Shown: one piece after another, positions 7,925 to 16,176 of the stretch
How positions within the stretch are numbered: the first letter of the stretch is position 1
Layout of the letters: each line of letters begins with the position of its first letter
NCBI RefSeq assembly: GCF_003002825.1
Contig: NZ_PVTE01000034.1
Span: forward strand, 1 to 53,668
DNA length: 53,668 bases
DNA from: Spirosoma oryzae
GTDB lineage: Bacteria > Bacteroidota > Bacteroidia > Cytophagales > Spirosomataceae
Direction of reading: 5' to 3'
Position numbers and translations under genes: made by a program
The notes under the pieces: generated by a model
Databases searched by the model: none
What the model saw: the letters and a program-made list of their open reading frames with translations, nothing else
What the model was told of the DNA's origin: nothing

Positions 7925-9406
7925 ATGAACGTGAAAACAGTAAGCCGCTTCGGCTGGCTCTCAATAGTGGTTGTCCTGTTTGCGCAGTGTCATCAGGCCG
8001 ACCCGGAGCCCGCACTGATCTGGAACCGGCAGGATGCGCTGACCGTCGCCGACGTACGCGCGCTGTCCGGACCGAATCTGCCGGGTAGTATTCAACTTAC
8101 CGATTCGGGTAAAGAGGGCCTGTTCCGGGCCATTCCCGGCGACGAAAGTTCGACCGACAACACCGGAACGGTACTGGTGACGGCCAACGGTATTCGATAC
8201 AAGCGCGAGTACACGGGAGATGCCAGTGCCGTCTGGTTCGGTATCGTCCCTGGCGTCGACGACATCGGTCCGGCGTTACAGGCGGCTGTCAACGCGGTCG
8301 ACGTGCTGATCATACCGGACGGGACGTATAAGCAACGGCAATCAGTGCTGCTTCGAAGTGGTATGACGGTGCGGGGTAATCCGGGTAAAGTCGTGATCGA
8401 GCTGCCAAATTCATACGCATCGTTTGTTTACCTGACCCGGCCACAGGATAGTCCGCAACCGCTCGAAAACATCCTGATTGACGGCCTGTCGTGGAACGTG
8501 ACGTCGCAGGAAGACACGCAGGTAGGCACCATCTACATCGACGGGCCAACGGTAAACAACCTGACCATCCAGAACTGTAGCAGCCGCGACGAAGCAGCGA
8601 AAGACAGTACTAACTGGCTGACGGTGAAGATTCAGTCGGGAAAATCAGCCAGTAATATTCTGGTGGCCAACAACGACGTGCGCGCGAAGCGGATGGCCTG
8701 TGAGATCTTCAACCACGACAACTATGGTGTCTACGCGGGTAAGAATATCACCGTTCAGAACAATTACTTCCACGATTCCTGGTTCGGTATCTCGCTGTCG
8801 GGTCCGATGGATGGGCTGACCGTCGATAAAAACCGCATCGTAAACTGTAGTTTCTACGGTATCGAAGTGGCCGGAGCCGCCCGTAACGTGAAAATCACGA
8901 ACAATACATTCGAAGGAACCTTCAGCCGATTCCTGGCCGGGTCCAACGACGGTTCCGGCGAGGGGCAGGGGGGCGGTGCCGTTCTGACGGGTACCGAAAT
9001 TACCGGGAACTCGACGGTAGGCCGGGTTACGGGAGGAATACAACTCTTCAACGGTGGCCCCACTAAATTCGCCAACAACAACTTCAACATGACGGGGATG
9101 CTGGAACTGGGCCACTCCACGACCGGCGGTACGTTCACCGGTAATGTGATTCAGACGACGTTCGACAGAGCCGTCGTTTGTGACAACGTAGCGAACAACA
9201 CTTTCGCCAACAATACGCTGTCGAATAAACCATCTGCCGGCAACTACGCGACGTTTATCTCGTATGGCAACCGGGCCGTCAACAATGTTCTGCGAAACAA
9301 CACGCTGGAAAAAGGCGGGGGTAGTGGAACCTACTACCTATCGCTGAGTGGTGGCAGTACCATTGCGTCAGGAAACATTGACGAGAACGGGAATCCGATT
9401 CCGTGA
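7925..9406 (+). CDS. right-handed parallel beta-helix lipoprotein (pectate-lyase-like fold)
   Basis: 493 residues from ATG 7925; the frame is open further upstream, but only this start gives a lipoprotein signal peptide with lipobox LFAQC (Cys22). After a short N-terminal part the chain shows repeated N-rich coils (NNLTIQNCSS, NILVANNDVRAK, NITVQNNYFHDS, GLTVDKNRIVNC, NVKITNNTFEG), the hallmark of right-handed beta helices of the pectate-lyase or Pec_lyase_3 type. A glycine-rich turn interrupts it near SNDGSGEGQGGG. Such proteins bind or cleave polysaccharides at the cell surface. No catalytic residues can be assigned, so the substrate is open. A very strong terminator follows at once. Confidence 0.8.
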   Translation: MNVKTVSRFGWLSIVVVLFAQCHQADPEPALIWNRQDALTVADVRALSGPNLPGSIQLTDSGKEGLFRAIPGDESSTDNTGTVLVTANGIRYKREYTGDASAVWFGIVPGVDDIGPALQAAVNAVDVLIIPDGTYKQRQSVLLRSGMTVRGNPGKVVIELPNSYASFVYLTRPQDSPQPLENILIDGLSWNVTSQEDTQVGTIYIDGPTVNNLTIQNCSSRDEAAKDSTNWLTVKIQSGKSASNILVANNDVRAKRMACEIFNHDNYGVYAGKNITVQNNYFHDSWFGISLSGPMDGLTVDKNRIVNCSFYGIEVAGAARNVKITNNTFEGTFSRFLAGSNDGSGEGQGGGAVLTGTEITGNSTVGRVTGGIQLFNGGPTKFANNNFNMTGMLELGHSTTGGTFTGNVIQTTFDRAVVCDNVANNTFANNTLSNKPSAGNYATFISYGNRAVNNVLRNNTLEKGGGSGTYYLSLSGGSTIASGNIDENGNPIP

Positions 9407-9421
9407 GCTGCATTTTGACGT

Positions 9422-9467
9422 TTACCAAAAGGGGCCGAAACGCTGTCGTTTCGGCCCCTTTTGGTAA
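9422..9467. terminator. bidirectional intrinsic terminator
   Basis: A 46-bp perfect palindrome has a 21-bp stem (TTACCAAAAGGGGCCGAAACG and its complement) and a CTGT loop, with A and T tracts on the flanks. It ends exactly where the convergent ABC gene's stop codon begins (9468). Confidence 0.92.
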
Positions 9468-10130
9468 TTAGACCAACCAGCCATCTTTCAGCCGGATGAC
9501 ACGAGAGCCGTATTCGGCGTTGACTTCGGAGTGCGTTACCTGCACAATCGTAACCCCGTCGCGCTGATTGAGTTCGCGGAACAGCGCCATGATGTCGTGG
9601 GCCTGATCGGAGTGGAGATTGCCGGTTGGTTCGTCGGCGAATATCACGGCGGGATTGTGAGCCAGTGCGCGGGCAATACCTACCAACTGCTGTTGCCCAC
9701 CCGACAGCTGCGCTGGAAACAAATCTTTCTTGGCAACCATGTTGAACCGGTCGAGCAGTTCGGCCACGCGGCTTTTGCGCTCCGACCCCCCAAGGCCTTT
9801 ATACAGCAACGGCGTCTCGATGTTCTCGTACACCGTCAGTTCGTCGATCAGGTGATATGCCTGAAATACGAAGCCGATGCGGGTGCGGTGCAGCTCGGTA
9901 CGTTTCTTTTCCGATAGCTTCTGTACCGGCTGACCGTCGAATTTGTATTCACCTTCCGACGGCTCTTCCAGTAGACCCAGAATGTGGAGCAGCGTCGATT
10001 TGCCCGATCCGCTCGGTCCCATAATCGAGACAAACTCGCCCTGCTTGATCGACAGGTCGATTTGTCGCAATACGTATGTCTTCCCGAACCCGGTTGGGTA
10101 GTATTTCGAAATCTGGTTGAGTTCAATCAT
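9468..10130 (-). CDS. ABC transporter ATP-binding protein (LolD/MacB-like)
   Basis: 220 residues, a single nucleotide-binding domain. It has Walker A GPSGSGKST (38-46), a Q-loop at Gln90, the signature LSGGQQQ (142-148), Walker B VIFADEP (162-168) and a switch His200. Length and spacing fit the MacB/LolD/FtsE-like group that partners FtsX-fold permeases in lipoprotein handling, efflux or envelope signalling. No permease gene is adjacent on either side, so it is an orphan ATPase whose partner lies elsewhere. The usual Arg after the signature is Leu here (QQQLVGIARA), a mild oddity. Confidence 0.88.
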   Translation of the reverse strand: MIELNQISKYYPTGFGKTYVLRQIDLSIKQGEFVSIMGPSGSGKSTLLHILGLLEEPSEGEYKFDGQPVQKLSEKKRTELHRTRIGFVFQAYHLIDELTVYENIETPLLYKGLGGSERKSRVAELLDRFNMVAKKDLFPAQLSGGQQQLVGIARALAHNPAVIFADEPTGNLHSDQAHDIMALFRELNQRDGVTIVQVTHSEVNAEYGSRVIRLKDGWLV

Positions 10131-10253
10131 AGTGAGAAAGGTTGTACAAGCAAAGTGCCAGTTATTTAGTATGCTGTCTGCCAGTTTGTTGTGGTGAAAA
10201 CTGGGTTGGCTGTACGTCCGCTACCGGACAAGTTTCAAAAATAACGGACAGAC

Positions 10254-10360
10254 GTGTAGCCTGGACGTCCACGTCCGGGTGCCCGCCAGGGCAACTGATG
10301 CAGGCGGCAGCTTTTCAGGCCGCTGTTGCGTCCACCCGGACGTGGACGTCCAGGCTACAC
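10254..10360. repeat. about 100-bp directional palindrome, copy 2 (inverted orientation)
   Basis: Ends GTGTAGCCTGGACGTCCACG and CGTGGACGTCCAGGCTACAC form a long stem. The asymmetric core, read on the minus strand, matches the plus-strand cores of the copies at 36092 and 47722. It lies between the divergent ABC ATPase and GH39 genes. Confidence 0.9.
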
Positions 10361-10440
10361 ACCACTGTACTATTCGCAATGGTAAAAAAACGATGTAAAC
10401 GGGTTTTATACCAACACTGCTACGTTTCAACCATTACCAG

Positions 10441-12132
10441 ATGCTAAAATCGTTTTTCCGCGCAGCCGGAATCAGCCTGCTGATCCACGGCGCTGCCGTT
10501 GCGCAAACACTACCGCCAACCGTTATCTCCGTCGATCTGAAACAGGACCAGGGTCCGCTGCCGCCAATCTGGGCGTGGTTTGGCTACGACGAGCCAAACT
10601 ACACGTACATGAAAGACGGCAAAAAACTGCTCACCGAATTGTCGCGGTTAAGTCCGGTGCCGGTCAATGTGCGGGTACACAGTTTGCTCGTTACGGGCGA
10701 CGGGGAAGCCGCTCTGAAATGGGGATCGACCAACGCGTATACGGAGGATAAAAACGGCAATCCGGTTTACGACTGGACTATTGTCGACCGAATCTTCGAC
10801 ACGTTCATTCAGCGGGGGATGCGGCCCATCGCGCAGATTGGGTTTATGCCGGAAGCCCTGTCGAGTCATCCGCAGCCGTACCGGCACCACTGGAAACCGG
10901 GCGATGATTACAACGACATTTATACCGGCTGGGCGTATCCACCGAACGACTACAAGAAGTGGAGCGAACTGGTCTATCAATGGGTGAAGCACTCCGTCAG
11001 TCGGTACGGGCAGACCGAAGTGGAGAAGTGGTATTGGGAACTGTGGAATGAGCCCAACATCGGCTATTGGAAAGGCACCACGGAAGAGTACATCAAACTC
11101 TACGATTACACCGCCGATGCCGTCAAGCGCGCGCTGCCCACGGCTAAAATCGGCGGGCCCGAAGTGACCGGCCCGAACTGGAATGTATCGGCCAAATTCT
11201 TCCGCACCTTTCTCGACCATGTCGTCAGCGGCAAAAACTACGTGACGGGGAAAACGGGGACACCCATCGATTTCATTACGTTCCACGCGAAAGGAAACCC
11301 GAAAGTGGTCGACGGGCACGTTCGGATGGACATGGGTGCGCAACTCCGCGACATCGACCGGGGCTTTGCCATCGTAGCCTCGTACCCGACCCTGAAAAAG
11401 CTGCCCATCATCATCGGCGAATCGGACCCGGAAGGCTGCGCTGCCTGTTCGGAAGACCTGCATCCGCAGAACGCATACCGGAACGGGACGATGTATTCGA
11501 GCTATACAGCCGCGTCGTTTGCCCGGAAATATGATCTGGCCAAGGCACATGGTGTCAACCTGGCGGGGGCCGTAACCTGGGCGTTCGAGTTTGAGGACCA
11601 AGCCTGGTTTCGTGGCTTTCGGGATCTCGCAACGAATGGTGTCGACAAGCCCGTGCTGAACGTATTTCGGATGTTTGGCAAGATGGACGGAAACCGGGTG
11701 GCCACTACGCGTCCGGCCGGCTACAGTTATAACCGGCTGCGCGACAGCAGTGTCCGGGCCGAACCCGACGTAAACGCGCTGGCGACGCATACGGGCAAAT
11801 CGGCCTCGGTGCTGATCTGGCATTACCACGACGACAACCTGCCCGGTCCGGCTGCGCCCGTGACGGTACAGGTCAGTGGTGTGCCGGGGAAGCAAGCGCG
11901 GCTTACTCATTATCGTGTCGATCAGCAATCGAGCAACGCCTATGAAGCGTGGAAGCGTATGGGATCGCCCAAAGCGCCGACGACCGCTCAGATTGCGGAA
12001 CTAGAACGGGCCGGACAGCTACAAACCGTTGGCAAACCACAGTTGGTAACGGTGAACAAAGACGGGCGGATCGAACTCCCCTTCACGCTGCCTCGGCAGG
12101 GCGTATCGTTGCTGTCGCTTGCGTGGGATTGA
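10441..12132 (+). CDS. exported glycoside hydrolase, GH39-like
   Basis: 563 residues with a signal peptide (cleavage near VAQT, about residue 22) and a TIM-barrel clan-A glycosidase. The likely acid/base is Glu204 in ELWNEPN (200-206) and the likely nucleophile is Glu327 in IIIGESDPEG. Residues around WAWFGYDEPNYTY and VPVNVRVHS near the N-terminus match GH39 beta-xylosidase/iduronidase-type proteins. A beta-sandwich tail ends the protein. It would cleave a terminal sugar, possibly xylose, from oligosaccharides in the periplasm; the exact sugar cannot be read from sequence. It begins about 80 bp after a palindromic repeat and is followed by the GIN-domain gene 89 bp on. Confidence 0.85.
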   Translation: MLKSFFRAAGISLLIHGAAVAQTLPPTVISVDLKQDQGPLPPIWAWFGYDEPNYTYMKDGKKLLTELSRLSPVPVNVRVHSLLVTGDGEAALKWGSTNAYTEDKNGNPVYDWTIVDRIFDTFIQRGMRPIAQIGFMPEALSSHPQPYRHHWKPGDDYNDIYTGWAYPPNDYKKWSELVYQWVKHSVSRYGQTEVEKWYWELWNEPNIGYWKGTTEEYIKLYDYTADAVKRALPTAKIGGPEVTGPNWNVSAKFFRTFLDHVVSGKNYVTGKTGTPIDFITFHAKGNPKVVDGHVRMDMGAQLRDIDRGFAIVASYPTLKKLPIIIGESDPEGCAACSEDLHPQNAYRNGTMYSSYTAASFARKYDLAKAHGVNLAGAVTWAFEFEDQAWFRGFRDLATNGVDKPVLNVFRMFGKMDGNRVATTRPAGYSYNRLRDSSVRAEPDVNALATHTGKSASVLIWHYHDDNLPGPAAPVTVQVSGVPGKQARLTHYRVDQQSSNAYEAWKRMGSPKAPTTAQIAELERAGQLQTVGKPQLVTVNKDGRIELPFTLPRQGVSLLSLAWD

Positions 12133-12221
12133 CGTGCGTCGACCGTTGCTGTAGAACTTCATTTGAATCATGCAACGTTTCGATTGCTTTGCGCATCAAT
12201 TGAAAAACGAACGACAACCGT

Positions 12222-12923
12222 ATGAAAACGCTACTACTAACAACGCTGTTACTGACCTCTGCCGCCCACTCGGCCACCGACGACTGGAAAAAAGACCGTG
12301 CCGTATCGGGATTCACGGGCCTGAGCGTGAGCAGCGGCATCGACGTCTACCTGACGCAGGGAAACAGCGAAAAGCTGACGCTTGAGGTGAAAGGGCTGGA
12401 TGAAGACGAGGTGCGTTCGGAGATCAGGAACGGGACGCTGAAACTGTACATCGATCGGCCGGGGGGCATGAACTGGATGAAAAATCGTAATAACTCGGTA
12501 AAGGCTTACGTCACGTTCCGGCAGTTGACCGCCATTGCCGCATCGGGTGGTGCCGATGTGTACGGCCAGGGTGTTCTGTCGTTCAACGATCTGAAACTAA
12601 GCGCATCGGGTGGAGCCGATATGAAACTGTCGCTGAAAGCCGACGATCTGGATATCGATTCGTCGGGCGGGGCCGATGCCATCCTCGACGGAACTGCCCG
12701 GCGGGTCAACGTAAATGGTTCGGGTGGTGCTGACGTGGATGCCCGCAAGCTAACTGCCGAAACCTGCAACGCAACCTCGTCGGGCGGCTCGGACGTGTAC
12801 GTGCGGGCAACGGGCGACATGAGCCTGCGGGCGTCGGGCGGTTCCGATATTTACTACTACGGCTCGGGCCGGGTCGTCTCGAAACAGTCATCAGGCGGCT
12901 CGGATATTACCCGGCGGGAGTAA
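12222..12923 (+). CDS. exported GIN-domain protein (DUF2807)
   Basis: 233 residues with a signal peptide (MKTLLLTTLLLTSAAHSA). The start of the mature chain, FTGLSVSSGIDVYLTQGNSEKL, is the typical opening of DUF2807 head domains, a right-handed beta-helix-like fold of unknown role common in Bacteroidota. Seven evenly spaced turns follow: four SGGAD and three SGGSD, about 17-22 residues apart, one per helical rung. The protein ends on the last repeat (SSGGSDITRRE), so it has no anchor or sorting domain. It is probably periplasmic or surface-exposed. Confidence 0.88.
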   Translation: MKTLLLTTLLLTSAAHSATDDWKKDRAVSGFTGLSVSSGIDVYLTQGNSEKLTLEVKGLDEDEVRSEIRNGTLKLYIDRPGGMNWMKNRNNSVKAYVTFRQLTAIAASGGADVYGQGVLSFNDLKLSASGGADMKLSLKADDLDIDSSGGADAILDGTARRVNVNGSGGADVDARKLTAETCNATSSGGSDVYVRATGDMSLRASGGSDIYYYGSGRVVSKQSSGGSDITRRE

Positions 12924-12932
12924 ATTTTGGGA

Positions 12933-12967
12933 AGAAAGAGATAAGATGTAAGAAGAAAGATAGGTAG
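12933..12967. repeat. heptad array, left arm (AGAAAGA type)
   Basis: The 7-mers AGAAAGA GATAAGA TGTAAGA AGAAAGA TAGGTAG run in phase. The complementary arm lies at 13197-13231, about 230 bases away, and encloses a GC-rich dispersed repeat. Confidence 0.75.
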
Positions 12968-13180
12968 GGGGGCTTACCCCTGAATTCTCTGAAGGGCAGG
13001 GCTATTAAGTTCTAGTTTATCTACCCCCCAGCCCCCTAAAGGGGGAGCATTCCGCCAATGAAGTTCACCCCCTTCAGGGGACGGGGGGTATGGCTAGCCG
13101 GAGGAAGTTTGGCTATTATCATCGCCAACTAAAGAACTCAACTGCCCTGCCCTGAACTCCCTTCAGGGGTAAGGGATGCG
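12968..13180. repeat. GC-rich dispersed repeat, copy 2 (compound)
   Basis: The core GCCCCCTAAAGGGGGAGC is a palindrome. On both sides lie copies of CCCCTGAA...TTCAGGGG and of AGGGCAGGG / CCCTGCCCT, so the whole element is roughly palindromic. The part near 12990-13015 is an inverted match to 122-142. It sits inside the heptad arms of 12933-12967 and 13197-13231. It contains no gene. Confidence 0.75.
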
Positions 13181-13196
13181 AATCAGGCATCGCCTG

Positions 13197-13231
13197 TCTT
13201 TCTTCGTCCGTCTTATCTCTTTCTTCTATTG
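13197..13231. repeat. heptad array, right arm (TCTTTCT type)
   Basis: The 7-mers TCTTTCT TCGTCCG TCTTATC TCTTTCT TCTATTG run in phase and are complementary in style to the arm at 12933. The array ends exactly where the purK promoter element begins. Confidence 0.75.
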
Positions 13232-13240
13232 TACCTTTGC
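13232..13240 (+). promoter_or_regulatory. Bacteroidota -7 promoter element of purK
   Basis: TACCTTTGC is a perfect TAnnTTTG match 23 bases before the proposed TTG start. This places the transcription start near 13247 and rules out translation starts upstream of it. Confidence 0.75.
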
Positions 13241-13262
13241 GGCAAACAAACCGCATACATTT

Positions 13263-14411
13263 TTGACACCTACCATTGGTATTCTCGGCGGAGGACAACT
13301 GGGGCTAATGCTGCTACAGGCCGCCATCGACTGGAACTTACGCGTTCACGTACTCGATCCCGATGCGGATGCGCCCTGCCGCACACTCTGCACCCAATTC
13401 ACGACCGGCTCCCTCACCGATTACGATACGGTGTACCAATTTGGGCAATCGGTCGATGTACTGACGATTGAAATTGAACGCGTCAACGTCGACGCGCTGG
13501 AAGCACTGGAGCGGGAAGGTAAACGCGTTTATCCGCAGCCATCGGTTATCCGTACCATTCAGGACAAGCGGCTGCAAAAGCAGTTCTACCGCGAACACAA
13601 CTTACCCACCGCCGACTTTATCCTGACCGACGACCGCGCTGATGCAGCTCGTCACGGCGATTTTCTACCTGCTTTCCATAAACTCGGTCGTGACGGGTAC
13701 GATGGCCGTGGTGTGCAACGTATCGCGACGACCGCCGATTTCGACAAAGCATTCGACGCGCCCGGTCTGCTCGAAAAAGCCGTCGATTTTGAGAAAGAAT
13801 TGGCTGTAATCGTCGCTCGTAACGCGCGGGGCGAGGTGCAGACATTCCCGACCGTCGAGATGGTGTTTCATCCCGAACTGAATCTGGTCGAATACCTGTT
13901 CGCGCCCGCCGAGATTACGGCTGCCGTCGATCAACAGGCGCAGGCGATTGCCCGGCAAACGGCCGATGCCTTTGGTATCGTGGGAATACTGGCCGTTGAG
14001 ATGTTTCTCGACAAGCAGGGGCAGGTACTGATTAACGAAGTGGCCCCCCGCCCGCACAATAGTGGTCACCATACGATTCAGGCCAACGTAACGTCGCAGT
14101 TCGAACAGCACTGGCGCGCCATCCTGAACTATCCGCTGGGCGATACGACGTTTTATCAACCCGCTGCGATGCTGAACCTGCTGGGCGAAGCGGGGCATAC
14201 GGGGCCGGCCGAGTACGAAGGATTGGAGAACCTGCTGGCCATGCCGGGTGTTTTCCCGTTCTTCTACGGAAAAGCCATCACCAAGCCGTTTCGCAAGATG
14301 GGCCACGTGACGGTCATGGATGCTGATATGAACGCCTTGCGGCAGAAAGTGGATCGCGTCAAAACCGGTATCCGGGTCATTAGCGCGACCGATGAATCGG
14401 CTGAAAAATAG
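13263..14411 (+). CDS. purK: 5-(carboxyamino)imidazole ribonucleotide synthase
   Basis: 382 residues. PurK converts AIR, ATP and bicarbonate to N5-CAIR in purine synthesis. The chain shows the N-terminal GILGGGQLGLM loop, an ATP-grasp fold with KLGRDGYDGRGVQ and the ELAVIVARNARGEV strand, and the family-typical NEVAPRPHNSGHHTI near residue 280. The frame is open from 13176, but a promoter element at 13232 lies inside that extension, and the added residues are encoded by a repeat array. The in-frame TTG at 13263 gives a start of LTPTIGILGGG, matching the family's N-terminus. The start is inferred; the family is certain. Confidence 0.92.
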   Translation: MTPTIGILGGGQLGLMLLQAAIDWNLRVHVLDPDADAPCRTLCTQFTTGSLTDYDTVYQFGQSVDVLTIEIERVNVDALEALEREGKRVYPQPSVIRTIQDKRLQKQFYREHNLPTADFILTDDRADAARHGDFLPAFHKLGRDGYDGRGVQRIATTADFDKAFDAPGLLEKAVDFEKELAVIVARNARGEVQTFPTVEMVFHPELNLVEYLFAPAEITAAVDQQAQAIARQTADAFGIVGILAVEMFLDKQGQVLINEVAPRPHNSGHHTIQANVTSQFEQHWRAILNYPLGDTTFYQPAAMLNLLGEAGHTGPAEYEGLENLLAMPGVFPFFYGKAITKPFRKMGHVTVMDADMNALRQKVDRVKTGIRVISATDESAEK

Positions 14412-14535
14412 TCGGCACAACAGATCATCTGTCAGCCGTGACCAGATCCGACCGTGCCAGTCTGATAGGGCGAAAACATTTCGCGCCCGGAATGATTATT
14501 CTGAGCAGGCTATACACATTTAATGTTAGACAACT

Positions 14536-15396
14536 ATGCAATGGTTAGGTGGACGCGAGAGCGATAACGTAGACGACCGCCGGGGGAGTGGCGGTGGTGG
14601 CCTGATTGTCGGTGGTGGTATCGGTACGGTAGTGATCGCCGTCATCGTAATGCTGCTCGGTGGTGATCCATCGCAGATCCTGAACCGGAGCGCCCCAACC
14701 CAGCAGGAACAAGGCAGCCAGGCCCCGAATGGTCCCCAACCTGACGATGCTGCCGCTTCGTTTACCCGGAAAGTGCTGGCTAGTACGGAGAACGTCTGGG
14801 GTAAGATTTTCCAGGAACAGGGCTCGCAGTATCAGGACCCAACGCTGGTCATGTTCCGGGGCGTTACGTCGTCGGGCTGCGGCACCGCACAACAGGCGAT
14901 GGGGCCGTTCTATTGCCCCCTCGATCAGAAAGTATACATCGACCTGTCGTTTTATGACGAACTGGCGCAGCGGTTTCAGGCACCCGGCGAGTTTGCCATG
15001 GCCTACGTCGTCGCCCACGAGATTGGTCACCATGTGCAGAATCAACTGGGCATCATGCGGAAGGTAGAGCAGGCGCGGCAGCAGATGAGCGAACGTGAAT
15101 ACAACAAGGTATCGGTTCGGCTGGAGCTACAGGCTGACTTCTTTGCGGGTGTATGGGCCAACCGGGCGCAGGGAAAAACGATCTCGATCGACGAAAACGA
15201 TGTCGAGTCAGCGTTGACGGCCGCTAATGCGATTGGTGACGACAAAATTCAGGAGGAAACGCAGGGTCGTGTCGTACCCGACGCCTTTACCCACGGTACG
15301 TCTGCGCAGCGCGTGTACTGGTTCAAGAAGGGGCTCAAAACCGGCGACATCCGGCAGGGCGATACATTCAACAGCAACGAAGACGCAAATCTGTAA
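14536..15396 (+). CDS. neutral zinc metallopeptidase (YpfJ family, PF04228)
   Basis: 286 residues. A short cytoplasmic N-terminus (GGRESDNVDDRRGSGGGG), one membrane helix (about 22-42, very Gly- and Val-rich), a Gln/Pro-rich linker, then the peptidase domain. The zinc site is HEIGHH (161-166), and the third ligand is probably the Glu of ELQADFFAGVWA. Cys115 and Cys127 flank the conserved SGCGTAQQAMGPFYCP segment. The family is widespread and membrane-anchored; substrates are not established. It is followed by a heptad array and a strong hairpin terminator. Confidence 0.9.
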   Translation: MQWLGGRESDNVDDRRGSGGGGLIVGGGIGTVVIAVIVMLLGGDPSQILNRSAPTQQEQGSQAPNGPQPDDAAASFTRKVLASTENVWGKIFQEQGSQYQDPTLVMFRGVTSSGCGTAQQAMGPFYCPLDQKVYIDLSFYDELAQRFQAPGEFAMAYVVAHEIGHHVQNQLGIMRKVEQARQQMSEREYNKVSVRLELQADFFAGVWANRAQGKTISIDENDVESALTAANAIGDDKIQEETQGRVVPDAFTHGTSAQRVYWFKKGLKTGDIRQGDTFNSNEDANL

Positions 15397-15401
15397 TATA
15401 G

Positions 15402-15560
15402 TTTTCAGTATACGGTTTACAGTTTTCAGTAAGCGCAGAAGCCCCGGATTCACGTCCGGGGCTTCTGCGCTTACTGGCATAGAGTCCTCTTAGAATAGTG
15501 ATCGTCAAACCGAATGACTAACCTGCGGAACACCGAAAACTGAATATTGTAAACCGAAAA
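15402..15560. repeat. heptad arrays as inverted arms around a terminator (TWTWCRG type)
   Basis: The left arm (15402-15429) reads TTTTCAG TATACGG TTTACAG TTTTCAG. The right arm (15533-15560), read on the minus strand, gives TTTTCGG TTTACAA TATTCAG TTTTCGG. The arms lie about 100 bases apart with a perfect terminator hairpin between them, just outside the stop codons of two convergent genes. Confidence 0.8.
15427..15476. terminator. bidirectional intrinsic terminator
   Basis: A 22-bp perfect stem (CAGTAAGCGCAGAAGCCCCG continuing GA) has a six-base loop (TTCACG). It lies between the metallopeptidase gene and the convergent Dabb gene. The 5' bases overlap the last heptad of the left array arm. 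Confidence 0.9.
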
Positions 15561-15564
15561 CCAT

Positions 15565-15966
15565 TTATCGCTTTGGCCCGATGGAGTCGTAGATGACGAC
15601 CTTTTCCCAGAGGTGGGCGTAGTTGTTACGGAAGTCGTCGTGAATCGGGTGTTTCTGATAGGCCTCCTCATCGGCGGGGCTATCGAACAGGCAAAGCCAC
15701 GAGTAGGTATAGTCGCGTTTAATCACCTCGCGATTCGTATTGGCCGGTTCGCCAATGTTGACCATCTTGATTGTCGGACACTTCGCCAGCTTGTTCAGCC
15801 CTTCGAGCAGTTTTGCTTTGTCGGTCGCGTTGCCGGCGTTTTTCAGGTAGAACAGCACATGGTGTACGAATACTTCCTTCGGTGCCGTAATCGTCGGCAG
15901 GTTTGTCGCCACGACGCCCGAAGCCAGGGCGCTTTTCACAAAACGCCGGCGGGATTGATTGCTCAT
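15565..15966 (-). CDS. Dabb family (stress-responsive A/B barrel) protein with Tat-like signal
   Basis: 133 residues. The N-terminus SNQSRRRFVKSALASGVVATN carries a twin-arginine-type signal. The mature part has the ferredoxin-like Dabb pattern: VHHVLFYLKNAGNATDKAKLLEGLNKLAK, then YTYSWLCLFDSPADEEAYQKHPIHDDF. Dabb proteins are dimeric alpha/beta barrels of varied or unknown function, some acting as cyclases or stress proteins. The exported, Tat-signalled form is common in Cytophagales. No catalytic assignment is possible. Confidence 0.85.
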   Translation of the reverse strand: MSNQSRRRFVKSALASGVVATNLPTITAPKEVFVHHVLFYLKNAGNATDKAKLLEGLNKLAKCPTIKMVNIGEPANTNREVIKRDYTYSWLCLFDSPADEEAYQKHPIHDDFRNNYAHLWEKVVIYDSIGPKR

Positions 15967-16059
15967 CAGGTTGCAGAGATTGGTTTAGGAATTGGTTTTA
16001 CTGCAAAAGTGAATGGTTAGGCGCAGTTACCCAAATCACGTGCTAATCGCCTGACACCG

Positions 16060-16176
16060 TTAACGGTCAAGCCATGATATGACCTGCTCACTTCCTGGAT
16101 AGAGATGGGCTACTTTTTTGACAATCCGGTATGAGATGTTTTCGTCAAATAGCAGCTTGAGCGGTGTGGCACTCAT
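16060..16176 (-). pseudogene. truncated DUF5615 (PIN-like) toxin
   Basis: A 38-residue frame that starts with ATGA overlapping the stop of the DUF433 gene. It opens LKLLFDENISYRIVKKVAHL-YPGS, which matches the first third of DUF5615 PIN-like toxins (usually about 110 residues, with the first catalytic Asp in the LLFDEN motif). It stops at WLDR inside the palindrome CCGTTAACGG. The remainder, with the other acidic residues of the PIN site, is not found in any frame downstream before the Dabb gene at 15966. The toxin is therefore almost surely inactive, lost by deletion rather than by one frameshift. Confidence 0.75.

Noticed and set aside
10254..10360. Palindromic element considered as a tRNA or CRISPR unit
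   Set aside because: No cloverleaf or conserved loops, and no spacer-repeat array. The copies are dispersed, not adjacent.
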